A DNA stretch of 5,057 bases from Nitrososphaeria archaeon (GTDB lineage Archaea; Thermoproteota; Nitrososphaeria; Geothermarchaeales; JDFR-13). The stretch spans positions 1-5,057 of the forward strand of contig JALTNJ010000120.1 of assembly GCA_027000765.1 (NCBI GenBank). The letters run 5' to 3'. Positions 1-5,057 of the stretch are shown one piece after another; position 1 is the first letter of the stretch; the number at the start of each line of letters is the position of its first letter. The notes beneath the pieces were generated by a model. That model was not told the origin of the DNA. It searched no databases and saw only the letters and a list, made by a program, of their open reading frames with translations. The position numbers were made by a program, and so were the translations under genes.

Positions 1-2
1 TG

Positions 3-1013
3 GATGCACTCGTCACCGCTGCAGAGGACTTTTGGGAGGGGATCAGCATCTTCGATGAATACATCCCAGATCAGCTTGGGGCAGTTTTAAAACCTGCGTT
101 GACTGTCTCGGGCGATGGGTTGTGGGGCATTATACATGGATATATGCTTGTCAAGACAGGCTACTTCGACATAGTGGCTGTAGAGGCACATAGTAAGGCA
201 AGTGATATAGATAATATAATGGATGTATGGAGAATAGCTCTAGATCCTCATTACCATAGGCCGATTGTAGACAACGTACATATATTTGCAGGGCTTGAGA
301 TGATGAGGTTCATGGAGGAATACAATGTCTCGAGGGAAGCACTGTCAATGATCGTAGTTAAAAACCGGTACAATGCATTGTACAACCCGATGGCTCCATA
401 TGGCACTAAGACCGATATAGAGACTGTCAGCAACTCAGAGGTGGTATCCTATCCACTTAGAAAGATGGATATAAGTGAATACTCCGACGGCGCAACCGTC
501 GTGGTCCTCGCTAGTAAGGAAGTTGCCGAGAGATATGATAAAGAGCCTATTTGGATAGAGGGAGTGGGCTGGATCTCTGACTCACCGAATATAGAGGAGT
601 GGGACCTAGCCTGTCCATCACATGTAGTTCTAGCCGCTTCAATGGCATATAGCCAAGCCAATATAGATAATCCATTTAAGGAGATAGACTTGGCTGAGGT
701 CGACGACAGATACTCATATAGAGAGTTCCAGAGCCTAGTTGCACTAGACTTGACCGATGGCTATATGATGGATGAACTAGTATTCGAGGGAGTTATAAGC
801 CCATCCGGAGAACTACCAGTCAATCCATCAGGTGGATACATGGGAATGGGCTATCCACTGGAGGCAGGAGGACTTGTAAAGCTTTATAATGCAGTTGTAC
901 AACTACGTGGAGAAGCGGGGCCGATACAGGTCGGTGACGTTGAGAAGGCGGTTGTAATGACGAGGAGGGAGTTCCCATCCCCATCATCAGCTGTAGTCGT
1001 GTTAGGGAGGTGA
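3..1013 (+). CDS. Thiolase-superfamily protein lacking catalytic residues, 5'-truncated by window edge
   Basis: The reading frame is open from position 3 and continues left of the window. The residues before the TTG at 99 (for example DALVTAAEDFWEG at 3-41) align with the paralogue downstream, so 99 is not the start and roughly 50 N-terminal residues are missing. The fold is thiolase/SCP-x-like: a glycine-rich nucleophile-loop region (VSGDGLWG, about 102-125), an IWIEGVGW segment, and a C-terminal NPSGG followed by GMGYPLEAGG. Classical thiolase catalytic positions look replaced. There is no Cys in the nucleophile loop, the His of the HDCF-type motif is Asp (VDDRY, codon 702-704), the His of GHPxGATG is Tyr (codon 852-854), and no C-terminal Cys is present. 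It is probably an acyl-CoA-binding partner or a repurposed enzyme. It ends 6 bases before the second thiolase-like gene in one transcription unit. Databases may call it acetyl-CoA acetyltransferase; that activity is doubtful. Confidence 0.85.
   Translation, partial: DALVTAAEDFWEGISIFDEYIPDQLGAVLKPALTVSGDGLWGIIHGYMLVKTGYFDIVAVEAHSKASDIDNIMDVWRIALDPHYHRPIVDNVHIFAGLEMMRFMEEYNVSREALSMIVVKNRYNALYNPMAPYGTKTDIETVSNSEVVSYPLRKMDISEYSDGATVVVLASKEVAERYDKEPIWIEGVGWISDSPNIEEWDLACPSHVVLAASMAYSQANIDNPFKEIDLAEVDDRYSYREFQSLVALDLTDGYMMDELVFEGVISPSGELPVNPSGGYMGMGYPLEAGGLVKLYNAVVQLRGEAGPIQVGDVEKAVVMTRREFPSPSSAVVVLGR
1005..1013 (+). promoter_or_regulatory. Ribosome binding site for second thiolase-like gene
   Basis: GGGAGGTGA overlaps the stop codon of the preceding gene. 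The GGAGGTG core ends 7 bases before the GTG at 1020, an ideal distance. The ATG at 1026 would be 13 bases away, so the site favours GTG as the start. It suggests coupled translation of the two thiolase-like subunits. Confidence 0.75.
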
Positions 1014-1019
1014 ATAAAT

Positions 1020-2198
1020 GTGAGGATGAACATTCATTTTAAGAATAGAGTAGCATGTATAGGAGCTGGCCTAACCCTATTTAGACGAAGACTATTTGAG
1101 ACACCCAGGGAACTAGCTTGGGAAGCTGCTAAACAAGCCCTTGAAAACGCTGGTATGGAGCTTAAGGACATAGACTGTGTGGTTTTTGGTTCAGCGCCCG
1201 ACGCATTCGACGGGATACATATGCAGGGAGAATATATGGTTGATGGAGCAGGTGGATACAAAAAGCCATTCACAAGGGTCTATGTAGGCGGAGGTACAGG
1301 TGTATTCAGCGTTATAGCTGGATGGTGGCATGTAGCCTCAGGCCTTTGCGACAAGGTCTTAGTTGTTGCCGAGGAGAAGATGAGCCCTGCACTACCCCAT
1401 CCACAGTATGTGTTCCACCATATCTTCGACCCCATTACTGATAAGCCGCTCGGCGTAAATCTAATATGGATATTCGCATTAGAGATGCATAGATACATGT
1501 ATAAATACAACATCAAGAAGGAGGATATCGCCCTCGTATCCGTTAAAAACAAGAGAAACGCGTTGGATCACCCTGCTGCACAGCTAGGCGCCAAGATCAC
1601 TGTAGAGGATGTCTTGAACTCTGAGGTCCTTGTATGGCCGGTTCAGAGGCTTGATATATCGCCTGTATCAGATGGCGCTGGTGCCCTAATCCTCACTAGT
1701 GAGGAATATGCCAAGCAGTATACGGACACACCGGTTTGGATAGATGGTGTAGGCTGGAACCTAGATACAACTTACTGGACGAATAGGGACTTGGCATTTC
1801 CAAAATATCTCTACTATGCCGGTAAGATGGCTTATAAGATGGCTGGCATACATAACCCGAGGAAGGAGATTGATGTCGCTGAGGTATATGATCCATTCGA
1901 CTATAAGGAGCTGCATCACATGGAGGGACTGCAGCTTGCTAGGAAAGGAGAGGCACCCATATTAACACGTGAAGGAGTTACGGAGCGTGACGGGGACCTA
2001 CCTATAAACCCATCTGGAGGGTTACTCGGCGTCGGTAACCCAATTGCCGCAGCGGGTATCATGAAAGTTGCAGAGATATTCTGGCAGTTGAGGAAAGAAG
2101 CAGGTAAAAGACAAGTCGCTAAAGACCCGACTACAGGGCTTGCCCAAGCGTGGGGAGACCTTATGCAGATAGGTACTGTTGTGGTTATGAGGGTGTAG
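1020..2198 (+). CDS. Thiolase-superfamily protein (SCP-x/archaeal type) lacking catalytic residues
   Basis: Complete protein of 392 residues, the usual thiolase length, with a GTG start supported by a strong ribosome binding site. Conserved thiolase features are the N-terminal VACIGAGLTLF strand, the GGGTG nucleophile loop (90-94), SPVSDGAGALIL (214-225), EVYDPFDYKEL (288-298), NPSGGLLGVGNP (330-341) and a C-terminal AQAWGDLMQIGTVVV. In ordinary SCP-x-type thiolases these carry CASG, HDCF and GHPxGATG. Here the nucleophile Cys is Gly91, the first His is Tyr290, the second His is Asn340, and no C-terminal Cys is seen. Thiolysis or Claisen condensation by the standard mechanism is therefore unlikely. 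A family precedent is Ltp2, a steroid side-chain aldolase of the thiolase superfamily that lost most thiolase catalytic residues and works in complex with a DUF35 domain. It is clearly paralogous to the gene before it, sharing the VGW, NPSGG and QLRxEAG segments. The substrate is unknown. Confidence 0.93.
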   Translation: MRMNIHFKNRVACIGAGLTLFRRRLFETPRELAWEAAKQALENAGMELKDIDCVVFGSAPDAFDGIHMQGEYMVDGAGGYKKPFTRVYVGGGTGVFSVIAGWWHVASGLCDKVLVVAEEKMSPALPHPQYVFHHIFDPITDKPLGVNLIWIFALEMHRYMYKYNIKKEDIALVSVKNKRNALDHPAAQLGAKITVEDVLNSEVLVWPVQRLDISPVSDGAGALILTSEEYAKQYTDTPVWIDGVGWNLDTTYWTNRDLAFPKYLYYAGKMAYKMAGIHNPRKEIDVAEVYDPFDYKELHHMEGLQLARKGEAPILTREGVTERDGDLPINPSGGLLGVGNPIAAAGIMKVAEIFWQLRKEAGKRQVAKDPTTGLAQAWGDLMQIGTVVVMRV

Positions 2199-2201
2199 GA
2201 T

Positions 2202-2208
2202 GGAGGTG
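2202..2208 (+). promoter_or_regulatory. Ribosome binding site deciding the start of the first DUF35 gene
   Basis: GGAGGTG lies 6 bases before the ATG at 2215. The upstream in-frame ATG at 2200 immediately precedes this site and has only a weak GAGGGTG-like motif ahead of it. The site therefore points to 2215 as the main start. Confidence 0.65.
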
Positions 2209-2214
2209 TATGAT

Positions 2215-2733
2215 ATGGATAAAAACGTAAAGTTACCCGGAACCCCATATAGCTCAGATGATTTTAAGAAGGGTAAGATCCCATATGTAGAGGATGTTCC
2301 AAAGGCTAGGTATACGTGGAGCGCAGGAATAGCGATGAGCAGATTCTTAGAGGAGCTTAAAAACGGGCGTATAATAGCGAGGAAATGCCATGAATGCGGG
2401 AGAGTATATGTGCCGCCAAGGATGTTCTGCTCATACTGCTTCAGGCCGACTGATGAATGGGTATATGTCAAGGATACTGGTAGGGTCAATACAGCTGTCG
2501 TAAGCTATATCGGCGCAGATAGGGGGAAGCTGGGAGAGCCTCTTGTAGTGGCTGTAATTGAGCTCGACGGTGCATCAGAGGGTATGGGTATACTCCATAA
2601 ACTAGGTAATGTGGATCCTGAGGACGTCAAGAACAGGAAGGTGTTTAACATGAGAGTCAAGGCAGTATGGAAGAAGCCAGAGGAAAGGGAAGGCGCGATT
2701 ACCGACATACTATATTTTGAGCCTATTGAATGA
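2215..2733 (+). CDS. DUF35 zinc-ribbon/OB-fold protein, acyl-CoA-associated (first copy)
   Basis: 172 residues from the ATG at 2215, or 177 if translation begins at the ATG at 2200. The N-terminal helix (SAGIAMSRFLEELKNGRIIA) is the typical DUF35 lead-in. A rubredoxin-like zinc ribbon follows with CxxC pairs at Cys58/61 and Cys72/75 (KCHECG and FCSYC), all four ligands present. Then comes a beta-rich OB fold ending in REGAITDILYFEPIE. DUF35 proteins bind or scaffold thiolase-fold enzymes. Examples are the bridging subunit of the archaeal acetoacetyl-CoA thiolase/HMG-CoA synthase complex and the ChsH2 DUF35 domain that partners Ltp2. Its place directly after two thiolase-like genes, and next to a second DUF35 copy, suggests a subunit of the same complex. 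The OB fold may form part of a CoA or acyl-chain channel, which is inference. Confidence 0.9.
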   Translation: MDKNVKLPGTPYSSDDFKKGKIPYVEDVPKARYTWSAGIAMSRFLEELKNGRIIARKCHECGRVYVPPRMFCSYCFRPTDEWVYVKDTGRVNTAVVSYIGADRGKLGEPLVVAVIELDGASEGMGILHKLGNVDPEDVKNRKVFNMRVKAVWKKPEEREGAITDILYFEPIE

Positions 2734-2742
2734 GGTGGTGGT

Positions 2743-3219
2743 ATGAGTATAGATAAGATACGTGATTTAAAATCGGCTAAGGTAATCCCAGGCGACATGG
2801 AAGTAGGTAAATATGTCTATACACTTGGCCTTGCAGGGGAAAAGTTCTTTAATGGGCTTAAGAATGGGAAGATACTGGCCTCTACATGCAAGAAATGCGG
2901 CATCACATATCTACCACCGAAGGCATATTGTGAGGAATGCCACGGAGCCATCGATGAATACAGTGAGGTCGGCAAGATTGGTATGGTATACTCCTATACG
3001 ATACAGTACGTGGATGGATCTGGGAAGAAACTAGATGAGGGAGTTATCTGGGCCTTGATCAAATATGAGGGAGTTAGGGGAGGCATAGTGCATAAACTTG
3101 GTGAGGTGGACTACGACCAGCTGTATATTGGCATGCTTGTAGAGCCAGTTTTCAAGAAGAAGGCTGAACGTGAAGGAAAGATAACTGATATACTATACTT
3201 CAGGCCGATAAAGCCTTAG
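2743..3219 (+). CDS. DUF35 zinc-ribbon/OB-fold protein, acyl-CoA-associated (second copy)
   Basis: 158 residues. The ATG at 2743 follows a GAGGTGGT site (2732-2739) that overlaps the stop codon of the previous gene, so translation is probably coupled. The architecture matches the first copy: helix (LGLAGEKFFNGLKNGKIL), zinc ribbon with Cys49/52 and Cys63/66 (TCKKCG and YCEEC), then an OB fold ending REGKITDILYFRPIKP. The shared C-terminal REGxITDILYFxPI segment shows that the two genes are paralogues from a tandem duplication. They have diverged widely elsewhere, so they probably fill separate positions, perhaps one DUF35 protein per thiolase-like subunit. That pairing is inference. This is the last gene of the run; a hairpin and T-run follow. 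Confidence 0.9.
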   Translation: MSIDKIRDLKSAKVIPGDMEVGKYVYTLGLAGEKFFNGLKNGKILASTCKKCGITYLPPKAYCEECHGAIDEYSEVGKIGMVYSYTIQYVDGSGKKLDEGVIWALIKYEGVRGGIVHKLGEVDYDQLYIGMLVEPVFKKKAEREGKITDILYFRPIKP

Positions 3220-3225
3220 ACCATT

Positions 3226-3252
3226 GAGAGGAAACTCTCCACCCTTATTTTT
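3226..3252 (+). terminator. Hairpin plus T-run ending the thiolase/DUF35 operon
   Basis: GAGAG (3226-3230), a GAAA loop, and CTCTC (3235-3239) form a perfect 5-bp stem with a GNRA-type tetraloop, 6 bases after the stop codon. A T-rich stretch follows, with TTTTT at 3248-3252. Archaeal termination depends chiefly on T-runs, so the hairpin may instead protect the mRNA 3' end. The stem is short. Confidence 0.45.
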
Positions 3253-3274
3253 CTATTACATAGGAACCTGGAGA

Positions 3275-3315
3275 TTATTTATTTCTATACACATCTATAT
3301 GGATTAGTTGGTGAG
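3275..3315 (+). promoter_or_regulatory. Possible promoter and ribosome binding site of the PH-domain gene
   Basis: The 104-base gap before the PH gene is AT-rich. TTATTTATTT (3275-3284) is a possible TATA element and TCTATATGG (3294-3302) an alternative. GGTGAG (3310-3315) lies 8 bases before the ATG at 3324, a plausible ribosome binding site, so a leadered transcript starting near 3305 would fit. Neither TATA candidate is a strong match. Confidence 0.3.
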
Positions 3316-3323
3316 CACGTACT

Positions 3324-3917
3324 ATGGAGATAAAATTCGGCGAAGAATTTAAACCATCCCCATATCTAAAGAAGGTATATTACATCTACTTTGTAATTAC
3401 AATTGTAGTAGGTATTTTAACATGGTATATCCCATTCATAATCGCGTCTCTAGAGTATATGTCGTACGTATACCCAGCGGTGATTCTGATAACACTGGGA
3501 ATAGTCTCCATATTAGGATTCGTTTTATACTGGATACCAAAGTACTATGATTCGATAAGATATGTTTTGGAGAAGGATGAGATTGTTTGGGAGAGAGGTG
3601 TATGGTTTAAGAGAACAGGTATCGTTCCCTACAACAGGATTACCAATATAGATATCGTTCAGGGACCGATATACCGCCATTATGGCATAGCGACACTAAA
3701 GATACAGACAGCGGGGTACTCCGGTAGGCCTGGGGCGGAGACCAGGATAGATGGAGTTGAGAACTATGAGGAGTTGAGGAACGTGATTCTCAAGATGGTG
3801 CATAAAAAGAGGGCTGAGGCAGTTGAAGTATATGAAGAGGCTGATGAGGGAGACGTTTTACATGAGTTGAGGGTTATAAGGAAGCTCTTGGAGGATATCC
3901 TTAAAAAATTAGGTTAA
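3324..3917 (+). CDS. Membrane protein with bacterial PH domain (DUF304/bPH2 family)
   Basis: 197 residues. Two hydrophobic helices, about residues 19-42 and 49-71, separated by a short loop, anchor a cytoplasmic PH-like domain at about 74-160. The typical DUF304 signature is clear: VPYNRITNIDIVQGPIYRHY (101-120), then GIATLKIQTAG (121-131). A charged tail (about 161-177) leads into a predicted amphipathic helix, LHELRVIRKLLEDILKKLG, that could oligomerise. The family is common in bacteria and archaea and its biochemical role is largely unknown; lipid or membrane-stress roles are only suggestions. It seems to have its own promoter and is not obviously linked to the upstream operon. It ends 4 bases from the convergent gene on the opposite strand. 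Confidence 0.88.
   Translation: MEIKFGEEFKPSPYLKKVYYIYFVITIVVGILTWYIPFIIASLEYMSYVYPAVILITLGIVSILGFVLYWIPKYYDSIRYVLEKDEIVWERGVWFKRTGIVPYNRITNIDIVQGPIYRHYGIATLKIQTAGYSGRPGAETRIDGVENYEELRNVILKMVHKKRAEAVEVYEEADEGDVLHELRVIRKLLEDILKKLG
3903..3908 (-). terminator. Candidate T-run terminator of the minus-strand gene
   Basis: Read on the minus strand, TTTTTT lies about 14 bases past the stop codon of the minus-strand gene, inside the last codons of the convergent PH gene. T-runs are enough to stop archaeal RNA polymerase in many cases. No hairpin accompanies it. Confidence 0.3.
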
Positions 3918-3921
3918 AGAG

Positions 3922-4383
3922 CTATTTCTTAAACAGCCTCCACTTCTCGATTACATAACCATCATCCTGGAATACAGGGTCACCAATCATCTCAGCTTTA
4001 TACCCGTATTTATCAAGTAATGCGAACATTAATGCCGTAGAGATATGAGGCGGAACCCTACCCTCTTTAATTAGACGTTTAGCGCATCTCTCGATTATTG
4101 GTCTAAGCATTTTATACTCGACTATGTCCTCACCAACCTTCTCAACACCTATATCCTCTATGTAACCTACTTTCTTCAGCCAGTCAGCTAGTTTCTTCAA
4201 AGCAGTGAAGGGGTCATCTACCTTATCTAGGCCTAATTCACCACTGATCTCATTAAGTACGATTTCCCCGGCTTTCCAGACGACATTCCATGCTTCTTCC
4301 TTGATGTAGTCATATATAATGTGGTATACTGCATATAGCTCCAGATCAAAAAAATCGGGGTCAACACATATTTTATGAGACAT
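3922..4383 (-). CDS. Uncharacterised soluble archaeal protein, possibly V4R-like
   Basis: 153 residues, starting at the ATG whose first base is 4383. An in-frame GTG at 4392 lies inside the ribosome binding site AGGAGGTG, so it is unlikely to be the start. I do not firmly recognise the family. There is no signal peptide or membrane span. The N-terminal half is helical (DLELYAVYHIIYDYIKEEAW, residues 13-32), followed by VVWKAGEIVLNEISGELGL, a Lys-rich helix (about 60-72), and a mixed C-terminal part ending DGYVIEKWRLFKK. The order of helix, WKAGE-like Gly, PPHISTALMFALLD helix and a final beta hairpin faintly resembles V4R (vinyl-4-reductase) small-ligand-binding domains. Only two cysteines occur (Cys6 and Cys100). 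It is divergent from the peroxiredoxin gene and may share its control region, so a redox link is possible but unproven. Confidence 0.8.
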   Translation of the reverse strand: MSHKICVDPDFFDLELYAVYHIIYDYIKEEAWNVVWKAGEIVLNEISGELGLDKVDDPFTALKKLADWLKKVGYIEDIGVEKVGEDIVEYKMLRPIIERCAKRLIKEGRVPPHISTALMFALLDKYGYKAEMIGDPVFQDDGYVIEKWRLFKK

Positions 4384-4389
4384 GACAAG

Positions 4390-4397
4390 CACCTCCT
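4390..4397 (-). promoter_or_regulatory. Ribosome binding site deciding the start of the minus-strand gene
   Basis: On the minus strand AGGAGGTG is followed by 6 bases and then ATG (4383-4381). The near-perfect match to the archaeal 16S rRNA 3' end, at ideal spacing, fixes the start. It excludes the GTG formed by the last three bases of this motif. Confidence 0.8.
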
Positions 4398-4426
4398 AAA
4401 ATAATTTACGGAATCAGCGGCTTATA

Positions 4427-4440
4427 CAAAGATTTATATA
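4427..4440 (+). promoter_or_regulatory. BRE/TATA promoter of the peroxiredoxin gene
   Basis: CAAAGA (4427-4432) reads as a purine-rich BRE and TTTATATA (4433-4440) as a TATA box. Counting about 26 bases downstream puts the transcription start near 4463, giving a leader of about 28 bases. GGTG at 4480-4483, 7 bases before the ATG at 4491, may serve as the ribosome binding site. Confidence 0.6.
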
Positions 4441-4442
4441 AT
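4431..4442 (-). promoter_or_regulatory. Possible minus-strand TATA element sharing the divergent promoter
   Basis: The same AT core reads TATTATATAAATC-like on the minus strand. A start about 26 bases away, near 4410, would leave a leader of about 27 bases containing the AGGAGGTG site. TGTATAAG (4421-4428, minus strand) is an alternative, but it would place the start too close to the ribosome binding site. Confidence 0.35.
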
Positions 4443-4457
4443 ATAACAGTGTTAAGT
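4442..4457 (+). repeat. Operator-like palindromic repeat, copy 1
   Basis: TATAACAGTGTTAAGT contains a perfect 11-base palindrome, TAACA-G-TGTTA (4444-4454). It lies between the TATA box and the expected transcription start of the peroxiredoxin gene. A protein bound here would block TFIIB or polymerase loading, and it could also affect the divergent gene. Confidence 0.6.
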
Positions 4458-4473
4458 TTTAATTGTTTACCAC

Positions 4474-4489
4474 TATAACGGTGTTAGGT
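4474..4489 (+). repeat. Operator-like palindromic repeat, copy 2
   Basis: TATAACGGTGTTAGGT matches copy 1 at 14 of 16 positions. Its core TAACG-G-TGTTA (4476-4486) is palindromic except for one pair. It starts 32 bases after copy 1, about three turns of DNA, and ends one base before the peroxiredoxin ATG, overlapping the likely ribosome binding site. Together the two copies flank the expected transcription start. Confidence 0.6.
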
Positions 4490-4490
4490 C

Positions 4491-5054
4491 ATGATCCGAG
4501 TTGGTGATAAAGTTCCTGATTTTGAGCTTGACGCTTATCATGAGGGGCAGATTAAGAAGATTCGATTAACTGACTACAAGGGTAAATGGCTTGTCATTGC
4601 TTTCTATCCAGCTGACTTTACATTTGTATGTCCAACAGAACTGGAGGAGCTGGCAGAATACTACGATAAATTTAAGGAGGCTGGTGCGGAGATAATCAGT
4701 GTTAGCACGGATACAGTTTATGTCCATAAGGCCTGGCATGATACCTCACCTGCCATAAAAAAGGTTAGGTATCCGATGGTTGGAGATCCATCTGGGAAGT
4801 TAAGTAGATACTTCGGTGTATACCTAGAGGATGAGGGAGTTACTCTTAGGGCGACGTTTATCGTTGATCCTGATGGAGTAATAAAGGCTATGGATATCCA
4901 TGACAATAGCATTGGCAGAAGTGCTAGGGAGATACTTAGGAAACTATTGGCGTCGAAATATGTGAGGGAGCATCCGGGGGAGGTTTGCCCCGCTGACTGG
5001 GAGCCTGGTAAGGGTACCTTGAAGGTTGATCTCAGTCTCGTGGGCAAGATCTAG
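4491..5054 (+). CDS. ahpC: Peroxiredoxin, typical 2-Cys AhpC/Prx1 type
   Basis: Complete at 187 residues, the normal AhpC length. It reduces hydrogen peroxide and organic hydroperoxides in the cytoplasm through a Cys sulfenic acid intermediate. The peroxidatic Cys47 lies in FYPADFTFVCPTEL with the conserved Pro40, Thr44 and following Pro48. Arg120 (TLRATFIVD) completes the active site. The resolving Cys166 is in GEVCPADW, so the enzyme is a typical 2-Cys form acting as dimers or decamers. KAWHDTSP and the C-terminal LSLVGKI are strongly AhpC-like. No GGLG or C-terminal YF motif is seen, which suggests resistance to overoxidation. No AhpF or thioredoxin reductase gene is in the window, so the electron donor is unknown. 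Paired palindromic repeats in front suggest regulation by a dimeric repressor, perhaps peroxide-responsive. Confidence 0.96.
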   Translation: MIRVGDKVPDFELDAYHEGQIKKIRLTDYKGKWLVIAFYPADFTFVCPTELEELAEYYDKFKEAGAEIISVSTDTVYVHKAWHDTSPAIKKVRYPMVGDPSGKLSRYFGVYLEDEGVTLRATFIVDPDGVIKAMDIHDNSIGRSAREILRKLLASKYVREHPGEVCPADWEPGKGTLKVDLSLVGKI

Positions 5055-5057
5055 TTT

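Noticed and set aside
99..101. TTG as the start codon of the first thiolase-like gene
   Set aside because: The frame is open back to position 3 and the upstream residues align with the paralogue, so the gene begins outside the window.
1018..1023. ATG immediately followed by TGA just before the second thiolase-like gene
   Set aside because: This start-stop pair is out of frame with the gene; the GTG at 1020 has the correct ribosome binding site spacing. It is probably chance.
2022..2489. Long open frame of 155 codons on the minus strand
   Set aside because: It overlaps two well-supported plus-strand genes, has no recognisable motif and has a low-complexity composition typical of an antisense shadow.
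2813..3034. Open frame of 73 codons on the plus strand inside the second DUF35 gene
   Set aside because: It lies out of frame within a conserved zinc-ribbon gene, has no ribosome binding site and is a shadow.
4442..4489. Two direct repeats considered as a minimal CRISPR or transposon end
   Set aside because: There are only two short copies with a 16-base gap, placed exactly at a promoter and ending next to an ATG; no cas or transposase gene is nearby. An operator pair fits better.
4718..5047. Minus-strand open frame of 109 codons inside ahpC
   Set aside because: It is antisense to a highly conserved peroxiredoxin, with no promoter or motif.

Overview
The window looks like chromosomal DNA from a thermophilic archaeon, most likely a crenarchaeote (Thermoproteota). 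Four things suggest this: heavy use of AGG/AGA arginine and ATA isoleucine codons, strong GGAGGTG-type ribosome binding sites between tightly packed genes, TATA/BRE-like promoters, and a thiolase-like + thiolase-like + DUF35 + DUF35 gene order that I associate with crenarchaea. The genus cannot be named from the sequence alone.

Layout: (1) Positions 3-3219, + strand, hold an operon-like run of four genes separated by 6 to 16 bases. The first is a thiolase-superfamily protein cut by the window's left edge, followed by a full-length paralogue of 392 residues and two tandem DUF35 proteins (zinc ribbon plus OB fold). A hairpin with a T-run follows the last gene. Both thiolase-like proteins appear to lack every classical catalytic residue: the nucleophilic Cys, both active-site His positions and the C-terminal Cys. 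They differ in what replaces them. The DUF35 proteins keep all four zinc-ligand cysteines. The set therefore resembles a heteromeric thiolase-fold/DUF35 acyl-CoA complex whose chemistry is probably not ordinary thiolysis. (2) Positions 3324-3917, + strand, encode a small membrane protein with two transmembrane helices and a bacterial-type PH domain (DUF304/bPH2). (3) Positions 3922-4383, - strand, encode an unrecognised 153-residue soluble protein, faintly V4R-like, that converges on the PH gene with a 4-base gap. (4) Positions 4491-5054, + strand, encode a complete 2-Cys AhpC/Prx1-type peroxiredoxin, divergent from gene 3.

The roughly 107-base divergent region between genes 3 and 4 is the most informative non-coding stretch. 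It has a TATA box usable on both strands and two 16-base near-identical palindromic direct repeats (14/16 matches), 32 bases apart start to start, about three helical turns. They flank the expected peroxiredoxin transcription start. This is the arrangement expected of a pair of operators for a dimeric, possibly redox-responsive, repressor.

No tRNA, rRNA, CRISPR array, insertion sequence or integration site was seen.
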